Part shown: positions 1 through 6,603 of the stretch, one piece after another
Layout of the letters: the number at the start of each line of letters is the position of its first letter
How positions within the stretch are numbered: position 1 is the first letter of the stretch
Source of the DNA: Pseudomonas koreensis
Lineage (GTDB): Bacteria > Pseudomonadota > Gammaproteobacteria > Pseudomonadales > Pseudomonadaceae
Direction: 5' to 3'
DNA length: 64,000 nt
Assembly: GCF_025447595.1 (NCBI RefSeq)
Contig: NZ_JAOEJU010000025.1
Coordinates: 1 to 64,000, forward strand
Notes under the pieces: model-generated
Told to the model about the DNA's origin: nothing
Databases searched by the model: none
The model's input: only the letters and a program-made list of their open reading frames with translations
Translations under genes and position numbers: made by a program

Positions 1-76
1 CACTCGTAGCTCAGCTGGATAGAGTACTCGGCTACGAACCGAGCGGTCACAGGTTCGAATCCTGTCGAGTGCACCA
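1..76 (+). tRNA. tRNA-Arg (anticodon ACG), first base cut off by the window edge
   Basis: Cloverleaf with anticodon stem CTCGG/CCGAG around loop CTACGAA, giving anticodon ACG, a T-arm with GGTTCGAATCC and an encoded 3' CCA. The acceptor 3' strand CGAGTGC needs a 5' G before the CACTCG that opens the window, so the gene starts one base upstream. A hairpin terminator follows at once. Confidence 0.97.
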
Positions 77-83
77 TATACCG

Positions 84-113
84 AAAAGCCCGCGTTTAGC
101 GCGGGCTTTTTGC
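84..113. terminator. Bidirectional terminator after tRNA-Arg
   Basis: Stem AAAAAGCCCGCG / CGCGGGCTTTTT with a short TTTAG loop and T-runs on both strands. It ends the tRNA transcript on the plus strand. The stop codon of the convergent minus-strand gene lies inside the loop, so one hairpin can serve both. Confidence 0.85.
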
Positions 114-614
114 TGTCCGGGATTTGAGTTTTCCCGTCACGCATCCTTTCTCATCAAAATCGATTTGAGCACTGCGGCCTCGCTTGAGGTCGTAACGATA
201 AGTCGTTGCCGAATTGCGGATGCTCACCTTGTCAGGTTTGCCCAGAGCGCTTTCAACATCCTGTTGGTTCATGCCGGCGATTATTCGTTGATTGATGATC
301 GCCTCGCGTTTCTGTCGCGCGTCGATCAAATCTCCGCATTTGTCCTGGGTGCGCCCGACGACGGCCATTTCTCGTTTTCTGATATTCATACCGGACATTT
401 CTTCGTGCCGGGCTTCGGGTATCAGGGTGACTGTCGAGCCGGGCGAGTAGGGGTGAACTTCCTGCAATGAAAGGTGCTCATCGTTCGCGCAACTCAATGT
501 AGTGAACGTGACGCTCCCATTAGAAGCTTCGCAGCGATGAAGTGTCATTGCGCTCCCGATGGTAGGGAGGCAGAGCAGGGTGGTCAGCATGTATCGGGTT
601 GTTGTCGATGGCAT
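96..614 (-). CDS. Small exported protein of unknown function (DUF4124-like)
   Basis: Predicted 172-residue secreted protein. The chosen ATG at 614 gives a classic signal peptide (basic start, hydrophobic TTLLCLP, cleavage near GSAM); a longer frame to 665 adds 17 residues that do not fit a signal peptide. The mature part begins with a short beta-rich segment (LHRCEASNGSVTF) of the DUF4124 kind. Its C-terminal half has a motif like the BamE/SmpA fold (GMNQQDVESALGKPDKV) followed by YRYDL strands. The combination suggests an envelope protein, but no function can be assigned. The TAA stop lies in the loop of the terminator shared with tRNA-Arg. Family assignment is from memory and moderate. Confidence 0.75.
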   Translation of the reverse strand: MPSTTTRYMLTTLLCLPTIGSAMTLHRCEASNGSVTFTTLSCANDEHLSLQEVHPYSPGSTVTLIPEARHEEMSGMNIRKREMAVVGRTQDKCGDLIDARQKREAIINQRIIAGMNQQDVESALGKPDKVSIRNSATTYRYDLKRGRSAQIDFDEKGCVTGKLKSRTAKSPR

Positions 615-934
615 TCGGCGTCCTCCGTGACGATCCTTATCAAGCGTAGCCAGCAGTTTTTTCACCGCCGGTGTGTTTTCTTTTCAGGATGAGTCGTCGC
701 AGTGTGAAGGGTCAGGACAGCGCTTAGCTTTGTCTCGCAAGCACTTGTTTCAGCCACTATTTTTTAACGTTTAAAAACGGCAAGCGGTGTATCATTGCGC
801 CCGTCAGCCCCGCCGGGGCTTATGGAAAAATTCCATGGACTTACCCAGTAGTTACTCAATAGCCCGTTTCACCAATCATGAATTGACTGATTGATCCTTC
901 CGGCGTGCCCCGCTGCTGGGAGTGGAGTTCGCCT
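615..934. other. Intergenic region and mgtE leader
   Basis: 320 bases between divergent genes, locally AT-rich around 758-775. A possible -10 (TATCAT, 790-795) would start a leader of about 130 nt before mgtE. Two consecutive hairpins follow: AGCCCC/GGGGCT (806-820) and ATGGAA/TTCCAT (822-836). No start-proximal ORF with a Shine-Dalgarno was seen. Confidence 0.4.
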
Positions 935-2377
935 ATGTCCGAAATCGAAGTAAAGAAAACACAGGAAAGCCTGCAGGATCGCCTAGCTCAGGTCGTCGAG
1001 CTGCTGCAGCGCCAGCGGGTCGTCGAAGACCTGACCCATCGCCAGGAAGGCCCGCATCATGACCGGGTCGAGAACCTGGTCCACCGGCAAAACCTCGTTG
1101 AGCTGCAACGCAAGCTCGATGATCTGCACTCCGCCGACGTCGCCTACATTCTTGAAGCCCTGCCGCTGGACGATCGTCTGACGCTCTGGCAACTGGTCAA
1201 GGCCGATCGCGACGGCGATATTCTTCTCGAAGTATCCGACTCTGTCCGTGAAACGCTGATCGCCGACATGGACGATCACGAGCTCCTGGCTGCAGCCAAG
1301 GACATGGATGCCGACGAACTTGCTGACCTGGCCTCCGAGCTGCCGCGAGACGTCGTCCATGAGCTGATGGAGACGCTGGACCAGCAGCAACGCGAACGTG
1401 TGCGTTCGGCCCTCTCCTACGACGAGGAGCAGGTCGGTGCGCTGATGGACTTCGAGATGGTGACCATCCGTGAGGATGTCAGTCTCGAAGTGGTTCTGCG
1501 TTACCTGCGTCGCCTCAAAGAATTGCCGGGCCATACCGACAAACTGTTCGTCGTCGACTACGACGGCGTGCTCAAGGGCGTGCTGCCGATCAAGCGTTTG
1601 CTGGTGAATGACCCGGAGAAACAGGTTTCCGAAGTCATGGCCAGTGACCCGGTGAGTTTTCACCCGGACGAAGACGCCTACGACGCCGCTCAGGCGTTCG
1701 AACGTTACGACTTGATCTCGGCCCCGGTGGTCGACAAGAACGGCAAGCTGATCGGCCGTCTGACCATCGACGAGATGGTCGACCTGATTCGTGAGGAGAG
1801 CGAAAGCGAAGTCCTCAACATGGCGGGTCTGCGTGAAGAGGAAGACATCTTCGCCTCCGTCTGGAAGTCCCTGCGCAACCGTTGGGCGTGGCTGGCGATC
1901 AACCTGATCACGGCATTCGTCGCATCGCGGGTGATCGGTCTGTTCGAAGGTTCGATCGAGAAGCTGGTGGCCCTGGCGGCGCTGATGCCGATCGTGGCGG
2001 GCATCGGCGGCAACTCCGGCAACCAGACGATCACCATGATCGTTCGCGCCATGGCGCTCGATCAGGTCAGTACCGGCAATACCTCGCGCCTGATGCGCAA
2101 GGAGCTGGCTGTCGCGTTGATCAACGGCCTGGTCTGGGGTGGGGTGATCGGCGTGGTCGCGTACATGCTTTATGGCAGTTGGTCGCTGGGCGTTGTGATG
2201 ACGGCTGCGATGACGCTGAACTTGTTGTTGGCGGCGTTGATGGGGGTCTTGATCCCGATGACCCTGGCGAAAATGGGGCGCGATCCGGCGATGGGCGCCA
2301 GCGTGATGATCACTGCCATGACCGACAGTGGTGGTTTCTTCATCTTCCTGGGGCTGGCGACGATTTTCCTGCTCTGA
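935..2377 (+). CDS. mgtE: Magnesium channel/transporter MgtE
   Basis: 480-residue inner-membrane Mg2+ channel. Family architecture is visible: a cytosolic superhelical N domain (about 50-165), two CBS domains (about 170-290) that sense Mg2+, a connecting helix, and five membrane helices from about residue 320. The signature GGNSGNQ near residue 365 lines the ion path. The ATG at 935 follows GGAG at a good distance and gives the usual length; an in-frame start at 905 adds ten residues. In P. aeruginosa, MgtE also affects rsmYZ expression and type III secretion, so it may matter for the Gac genes in this window. A terminator follows 16 bases after the stop. Confidence 0.95.
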   Translation: MSEIEVKKTQESLQDRLAQVVELLQRQRVVEDLTHRQEGPHHDRVENLVHRQNLVELQRKLDDLHSADVAYILEALPLDDRLTLWQLVKADRDGDILLEVSDSVRETLIADMDDHELLAAAKDMDADELADLASELPRDVVHELMETLDQQQRERVRSALSYDEEQVGALMDFEMVTIREDVSLEVVLRYLRRLKELPGHTDKLFVVDYDGVLKGVLPIKRLLVNDPEKQVSEVMASDPVSFHPDEDAYDAAQAFERYDLISAPVVDKNGKLIGRLTIDEMVDLIREESESEVLNMAGLREEEDIFASVWKSLRNRWAWLAINLITAFVASRVIGLFEGSIEKLVALAALMPIVAGIGGNSGNQTITMIVRAMALDQVSTGNTSRLMRKELAVALINGLVWGGVIGVVAYMLYGSWSLGVVMTAAMTLNLLLAALMGVLIPMTLAKMGRDPAMGASVMITAMTDSGGFFIFLGLATIFLL

Positions 2378-2393
2378 CCGACATCATTGAAAC

Positions 2394-2419
2394 AGCCCGC
2401 CGATTGGCGGGCTTTTTTT
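2394..2419 (+). terminator. mgtE terminator
   Basis: Stem AGCCCGCC/GGCGGGCT with GATT loop and a run of seven T, directly after mgtE. Confidence 0.9.
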
Positions 2420-2446
2420 CGTCCTTGAAAAACTCAAATTGCGGGC

Positions 2447-2473
2447 AAAAAAAAGCCAGCATTCATGCTGGCT
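2447..2473 (-). terminator. amrZ terminator
   Basis: Stem AGCCAGCAT/ATGCTGGCT with a two-base loop. On the minus strand it is followed by eight T, just after the amrZ stop. Confidence 0.88.
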
Positions 2474-2491
2474 TGAGATGTTCGGTTTGGC

Positions 2492-2818
2492 TCAGGAAGC
2501 GTCAGCAGCCATTTCGGCATCGTGAGCGATCAGCGAAACCAGTGCGTTTTGCTGGCGATGGGAGAGTTGGCGGAAGCGTTGCAGCAGCTCGCGTTCGTGC
2601 AGCGACAGCTCCGGGCTGTCCAGGCGCATGCTCAGCTCTTCGCCCAGTGCACCTTCCTGAATAAGACTCTGCTCAAGGCGCGCAATGATCTCGGAGTTCA
2701 TGCTGCGATGATGATTGCGAGCCACCTCGGCAATGCGTTCACGCATTCCGTCTGGCAGACGTACGACGAACTTGTCAGCCGTACGGCTGGAATAAATTGC
2801 CTGTTTCAATGGGCGCAT
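2492..2818 (-). CDS. amrZ: AmrZ ribbon-helix-helix regulator of alginate, motility and c-di-GMP genes
   Basis: 108 residues, closely matching Pseudomonas AmrZ (AlgZ) along its length. A flexible N-terminus is followed by a ribbon-helix-helix domain (about 14-60): the DNA-contacting strand DKFVVRLP, then helices with MRERIAEVARNHHRSMNSEIIARL. The C-terminal tetramerisation part carries LHERELLQRFRQL. AmrZ is a dimer/tetramer that activates or represses alginate, flagellar, Psl and cyclic-di-GMP genes. The ATG at 2818 has no obvious Shine-Dalgarno; a perfect palindrome TAACCGGTTA (2824-2833) lies just upstream instead. In P. aeruginosa amrZ lies beside the phn operon; here only phnN remains nearby. 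Confidence 0.95.
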   Translation of the reverse strand: MRPLKQAIYSSRTADKFVVRLPDGMRERIAEVARNHHRSMNSEIIARLEQSLIQEGALGEELSMRLDSPELSLHERELLQRFRQLSHRQQNALVSLIAHDAEMAADAS

Positions 2819-2930
2819 ATATTTAACCGGTTAGTTCAGGGGAGCGGTTCTCGGGATTGGCCGCAGGATGAGTGGTAGGACAAGCATCCGCGCCAAATGG
2901 TTCAACCTGAATTGTTAAGAGGCGCGCATC

Positions 2931-3086
2931 ATGCCTCAAAATTGCCAGATCATTGGCGTCAATTCTGTGACAAATATTGATCCGGGTAAAGGCGTAATGC
3001 CAGCACCAATTATCAGAAATGCGGACTGGTTTGAAAAGAAAGCATCGGCCCGTATCGCTGACCGCGTCCTGAAACACGTCGACTGA
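2931..3086 (+). CDS. Putative 51-residue small protein, unknown function
   Basis: ATG at 2931 with Shine-Dalgarno AAGAGG eight bases upstream and TGA at 3084-3086. The 51-residue product begins MPQNCQIIGVNSV and ends with the charged stretch ADWFEKKASARIADRVLKHVD. It has no signal peptide or membrane helix and is predicted soluble, with a likely C-terminal helix. Base composition is more AT-rich than neighbouring genes. I do not recognise it. It lies between divergent amrZ and phnN, where P. aeruginosa has the full phn cluster, so it may be a genuine small gene, a relic or an accidental frame. The Shine-Dalgarno is the main support. Confidence 0.5.
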   Translation: MPQNCQIIGVNSVTNIDPGKGVMPAPIIRNADWFEKKASARIADRVLKHVD

Positions 3087-3207
3087 TGCCCGAAGGCGTC
3101 AGAACGTGCATGCTATGCGGGTTGAATCGTTGTTCCTTACCTTGTACAGGATAGTGGCAAATGGCCGATTTACTAGGGGCAAATGCCCGCCGGAGGGCGT
3201 TTTCAGG

Positions 3208-3777
3208 ATGGATGGCAGGCTGATTTACCTCATGGGACCCTCTGGCTCCGGCAAGGACAGTCTGATCGAGGCTGCGCGTGCGCCTCTGAGGGCGCTGAAC
3301 TGCGAAATAATCAGACGAGTGATCACCCGTTCGGCCGAATCCGTGGGCGAGGATGCGATCGGCGTGACGCCCCGGGAGTTCGAGCAACGTCAGCGTGCTG
3401 GCGAGTTTTCGCTGGCGTGGGAGGCCAATGGTCTCGCTTACGGGATTCCTGTGGAAATGGATCAATGGTTGCAAACCGGCAAACACGTCCTGGTGAACGG
3501 TTCTCGGGCGAATCTTCGGCAAGCGCTGGAACGCTACCCGACGCTGGTGCCGGTGCTGCTGACGGTCAGGGATGATGTCTTGCGTGAGCGCCTGCTCCGG
3601 CGTGGTCGGGAGACGCTTGAGCAGATCGATGCGAGGCTGGCCCGTAACACGCTGTTCAAGGACAGGCGTTCAACAGACAGCCCTGTGCACCTGATCGACA
3701 ACTCGGGCGACCTGGCCGTTGCCGTCAATCATCTACTGGAACTGGTCAGGTTCAGCGCAATACCGGATCAAACTTGA
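3208..3777 (+). CDS. phnN: PhnN, ribose 1,5-bisphosphate phosphokinase
   Basis: 189-residue guanylate-kinase-like protein. The Walker A GPSGSGKDS is at residues 10-18, followed by the nucleobase/substrate segment (VITRSAE...EDAIGVTPREF) and the lid with RLLRRGRET. The family phosphorylates ribose 1,5-bisphosphate to PRPP, the last step of the C-P lyase route for phosphonates. No other phn gene is present in the window, so here it may serve only as a PRPP by-pass. The start at 3208 gives the normal family length; a frame open from 3106 adds 34 residues with no family match. Its 3' end overlaps the convergent small membrane protein gene by 26 bases. Confidence 0.88.
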   Translation: MDGRLIYLMGPSGSGKDSLIEAARAPLRALNCEIIRRVITRSAESVGEDAIGVTPREFEQRQRAGEFSLAWEANGLAYGIPVEMDQWLQTGKHVLVNGSRANLRQALERYPTLVPVLLTVRDDVLRERLLRRGRETLEQIDARLARNTLFKDRRSTDSPVHLIDNSGDLAVAVNHLLELVRFSAIPDQT

Positions 3778-3931
3778 TCTTGCGTCCGGCCACCAGCGCC
3801 AATACGAACAGTGCCGAAAAGACGCCGCATCCGATCAGGGGCAGGGATATTTCGGTTTCCTCGAACAGCGAAAAATGACTGAGGCCACTCAATAAGGCGA
3901 GGATCAGAAATCCTGCAGCTGACTTGGACAT
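3752..3931 (-). CDS. Small two-helix membrane protein, unknown function
   Basis: 59 residues with two hydrophobic helices (about 5-21 and 29-49) and a basic tail GRKIKFDPVLR. The ATG at 3931 follows AGGAG at good spacing; an upstream in-frame ATG at 3955 would lack it. It lies 20 bases downstream of another small membrane-protein gene on the same strand, so the two probably form a transcript. Its 3' end overlaps phnN, convergent. No known family recognised; function unknown. Confidence 0.65.
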   Translation of the reverse strand: MSKSAAGFLILALLSGLSHFSLFEETEISLPLIGCGVFSALFVLALVAGRKIKFDPVLR

Positions 3932-3951
3932 GCTGTACTCCTGAAGATATT

Positions 3952-4179
3952 TCAAAACACCAGACGTTCAGTCGAACGCGCCGGCAACGCCTGTTCAGAC
4001 TCGCTGACGGCTTGTGGTGCGAAGCTCTGATCGCTCAACACCGCCCATTGCGGCGCCTTCTGCACTTGCAGGTAATGCGGCATGCGCGCGGCCACTTTCT
4101 CGTTGTCCTCGGGGACGAAGTGAAAGCCCACCAGGACAGCCAGTGCGATTGCGTTTGCGAACACGAGGGCGCTGTTCAT
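3952..4179 (-). CDS. Small N-terminally anchored protein, unknown function
   Basis: 75 residues: one N-terminal hydrophobic helix (NSALVFANAIALAVLVGFHF, 2-21), then a polar tail of about 50 residues that would face the periplasm. GGAG precedes the ATG at 4179 by about nine bases. A sigma-54-like promoter at 4219-4234 would start the transcript near 4208, about 30 bases upstream. The downstream small membrane-protein gene is 20 bases away and probably co-transcribed. No family recognised. Confidence 0.65.
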   Translation of the reverse strand: MNSALVFANAIALAVLVGFHFVPEDNEKVAARMPHYLQVQKAPQWAVLSDQSFAPQAVSESEQALPARSTERLVF

Positions 4180-4218
4180 CAGACGAGTCTCCGATTGTTC
4201 TTGTATAAGAACCGGTAA

Positions 4219-4234
4219 AGCAGCCGTCGTGCCA
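4219..4234 (-). promoter_or_regulatory. Possible sigma-54 (RpoN) promoter
   Basis: On the minus strand TGGCACG is followed after four bases by CTGCT, against consensus TGGCACG-N4-TTGCT: one mismatch in the -12 box. The implied start near 4208 leaves a leader of about 29 bases with a Shine-Dalgarno before the 75-residue protein. Confidence 0.5.
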
Positions 4235-4463
4235 ATAGTCTAACCGCTGTTAAGTCCTTTAAAAACAAGCATTTAACAGGGTTTTTCGGAGAGGTCGCAT
4301 TGCATTCTGCAATGATGGCTTTTTGCGAGGATGCAAATTGCACGGTAAAACATCCGGCACCCTTGCAAGGCGCCTGCCTACACTTAAAAAGCCCTGCGGA
4401 CGACATGACAAATCAGGGCCCTGCCGTTAACATGCACGCCGTCTGTCGAACCGACAGTCCTGT

Positions 4464-4540
4464 GTCTCAGTAGCTCAATTGGATAGAGCATCCCCCTCCT
4501 AAGGGGAAGGTTGGCAGTTCGAACCTGCCCTGGGACACCA
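4464..4540 (+). tRNA. tRNA-Arg (anticodon CCT)
   Basis: 77 nt with acceptor GTCTCAG pairing with CTGGGAC (one G-T pair), anticodon stem CCCC/GGGG around loop CTCCTAA, anticodon CCT, T-loop TTCGAAC and encoded CCA. A terminator begins eight bases downstream. Confidence 0.97.
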
Positions 4541-4547
4541 AATAAAT

Positions 4548-4583
4548 GAAAGCCCCGCGCAGAGTGATCTGGCGGGGCTTTTT
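4548..4583 (+). terminator. tRNA-Arg terminator; copy 1 of a 36-bp direct repeat
   Basis: Stem AAAGCCCCGC/GCGGGGCTTT with a loop containing AGAGTGATCTG, then T-run. An identical 36-base copy, loop included, is at 10243-10278. It can also terminate the convergent chemoreceptor gene. Confidence 0.88.
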
Positions 4584-4600
4584 CGTGGTTGTGCGAATGA

Positions 4601-6241
4601 TTACAGCTTGAAGCGGCTCACCAGCGTATTGAACGAAGCCGCGAGGTTCGATAGTTCCTGGGTTGAAGCGCTTGTCTGATGTGCGCCTGCTGCGGTCTGG
4701 GTGGAAAGATCCTGGATGTTCACCAGATTGCGATCCACCTCGCGGGCAACGTGGGCCTGCTCTTCCGAAGCTGTGGCGATAACGAGGTTGCGGTCGTTGA
4801 TCTGCGAGATGCCGTCAGCAATCAGTTCCAGTGCCTGGCCCGTAGCCTGTGCCAGTGTCTGGGTTTCGCTGACCAGGGACTGGCTTTTGCCCATGGCGCC
4901 GACCGCGTCGTCGGCACTGCTGCGGACGCTGTTGATCATGCCTTCGATCTCTCCTGTCGAGGCTTGTGTCCTCGCCGCCAGAGCGCGAACTTCATCGGCG
5001 ACCACGGCAAAACCTCGTCCTTGTTCGCCTGCACGTGCTGCTTCAATGGCGGCGTTCAGCGCCAGTAGGTTGGTCTGCTCGGCGATGCCCCGGATCACGT
5101 CCAGAACCTTGCCGATATCCCGCACCTGCTCGGCCAGATCCTTGACCATGGTGGTCGAGGTGGCGATTTCCGTTGTCGCGTGGTTGATCGCTGCGACAGC
5201 GTTGCGCGCCTGGTCGCGTCCCGTGGTGGCCTGTTGACTGGTCGCCTGGGAGGCCTCTGAGGTGGAAACGGCATTGCGTGCGACCTCTTCGACGGCGGAA
5301 GTCATTTCTGTAACGGCGGTGGCGGCCTGTTGGATTTCATCGTTCTGACGCAGCAGGCCACGGCTACCGTTGTCGGTCACGGCAGTGAGCTCTTCTGCGG
5401 CGGAGGCCAGTTGATCAGCTGCACTGGCAATCTGTTGGATCGTACTTTTCAGGCTGCCCTGCATTTCGGCCAGAGCGGTGAGCAGTTGCCCGGCCTCATC
5501 GCGACCGCTGCTGACAATGTGCTGGGTCAGGTCGCCACCGGCGATGCTCCGAGCACTTTCAACAGCTCTGGAAATGGGGCGGCTGATGAGTCGGCTGATG
5601 AACAGACCAAGCAAGATCGCTGTGATGAATGCCAGCACGATCCCTATATAGAGTGAGGTCTTGGCGGACGATTCCGTCAGGATCGATTGCTTTGCCGCTT
5701 CGCTGACTTGCAGATCGTTGGAGTTGGTCATCACGGTCAATTCGTCCATAACGACGCGATAGGTTTTCTGCAGATCGCCCAACAGTAATTCGCGGCCGTT
5801 TTCCAGGTCTCCGGCTTTCATCAGGGCCAGATACCTCTGCACGATTGCCTGATAAACGGGCCAGGCTTTTTCCATTCTGTCGCCCGCCGCGCGCTCATCA
5901 TCGGCTAGCTGGGTCTTTCTGTATTCGGCGAAGGCTTTTTCGCTCGCCAACTGGTTGGCACTCATGGAGGCGAGGAATTCGTCTTTCGTGCTCTGAGGCA
6001 AGCCGGCGGCCGTGGCTACGTAAAGTCGATACATATCCCGGGTCTGTCCTACGGCCTTGATTTTCGTCTGCGCAATGTTGGCGACAGCGACGAGGTTGTT
6101 GCTGAACACCGATCTCAGGCTCGCCGAGAGCTCGGTCACGCCGCGGCTCCCAAGCAGGCCGACCCCCAGGGTGATAACGGCGCACGTGGCGAAAGCGGTG
6201 ATCAATTTTGTCGAGAGTCTTGCGTCATTCAACCAACTCAT
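4601..6241 (-). CDS. Methyl-accepting chemotaxis protein with four-helix-bundle sensor
   Basis: 546-residue chemoreceptor. TM1 lies near residues 10-30, a periplasmic four-helix-bundle domain of the 4HB_MCP type follows (about 35-190), then TM2 (IGIVLAFITAILLGLFIS), HAMP (RPISRAVESARSIAGGDL) and the cytoplasmic signalling domain. The hairpin tip has EQTNLLALNAAIEAARAGE...GFAVVADEVR, and methylation helices flank it. Its ligand cannot be read from sequence. The ATG at 6241 puts TM1 at the expected place; a frame open to 6379 adds 46 residues without merit. A FliA-like promoter lies about 70 bases upstream of the start, as expected for a motility-regulated receptor. It is divergent from the dehydrogenase operon. 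Confidence 0.93.
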   Translation of the reverse strand: MSWLNDARLSTKLITAFATCAVITLGVGLLGSRGVTELSASLRSVFSNNLVAVANIAQTKIKAVGQTRDMYRLYVATAAGLPQSTKDEFLASMSANQLASEKAFAEYRKTQLADDERAAGDRMEKAWPVYQAIVQRYLALMKAGDLENGRELLLGDLQKTYRVVMDELTVMTNSNDLQVSEAAKQSILTESSAKTSLYIGIVLAFITAILLGLFISRLISRPISRAVESARSIAGGDLTQHIVSSGRDEAGQLLTALAEMQGSLKSTIQQIASAADQLASAAEELTAVTDNGSRGLLRQNDEIQQAATAVTEMTSAVEEVARNAVSTSEASQATSQQATTGRDQARNAVAAINHATTEIATSTTMVKDLAEQVRDIGKVLDVIRGIAEQTNLLALNAAIEAARAGEQGRGFAVVADEVRALAARTQASTGEIEGMINSVRSSADDAVGAMGKSQSLVSETQTLAQATGQALELIADGISQINDRNLVIATASEEQAHVAREVDRNLVNIQDLSTQTAAGAHQTSASTQELSNLAASFNTLVSRFKL

Positions 6242-6603
6242 AAAGGGCGTCCTGCTGGCATGTGGTGAGATGTGGCGGTCCATAAATACAGTCAAAAAAT
6301 GTATTGTTGTCGTACATCTTTCGGCTGCGGCGTCCACAACTGAAGGGTTAAAAGTTGTTTCTATCGTGAATGAGTTCACCAGGTAAACCTTCGTAACACC
6401 TTATTTAGAGCTTTCAGCACATACATACAAAAGATGGCACTTGGCCTTTTCTATTTGTTGCCAAGTGTGACATTGTGTGGAATATTCCCAAAAATACATA
6501 TGACATCGTACCTCTTCGCCCTTGTTGCTCAAGAAGGTGAAGACACTGTGTTCGTGCATTTCAGAACCGTGAAAAAAAGAACAGAACAGCCTAGGTAGGA
6601 CAC
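6242..6603. other. AT-rich divergent promoter region between chemoreceptor and dehydrogenase operon
   Basis: 362 bases without a gene. It holds the FliA-like promoter for the chemoreceptor and an inverted repeat CACTTGGC (6440-6447) / GCCAAGTG (6462-6469), a candidate operator for the dehydrogenase operon. Multiple A/T tracts occur. Confidence 0.45.
6318..6344 (-). promoter_or_regulatory. Possible sigma-28 (FliA) promoter for the chemoreceptor
   Basis: On the minus strand TTCAGTTG, 11 bases, GCCGAAAG, against TAAAGTTT-N11-GCCGATAA. Spacing is exact; the -35 matches at 5 of 8 and the -10 at 6 of 8. The start would be about 70 bases before the ATG. Confidence 0.5.

Noticed and set aside
4179..4406. 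75-codon minus-strand frame upstream of the small membrane protein
   Set aside because: Covers the predicted promoter; composition not gene-like.
1..5000. tRNA-linked genomic island with integrase
   Set aside because: Two tRNA genes present but no integrase or phage gene; only the 36-bp terminator repeat remains suggestive and is listed as a finding.
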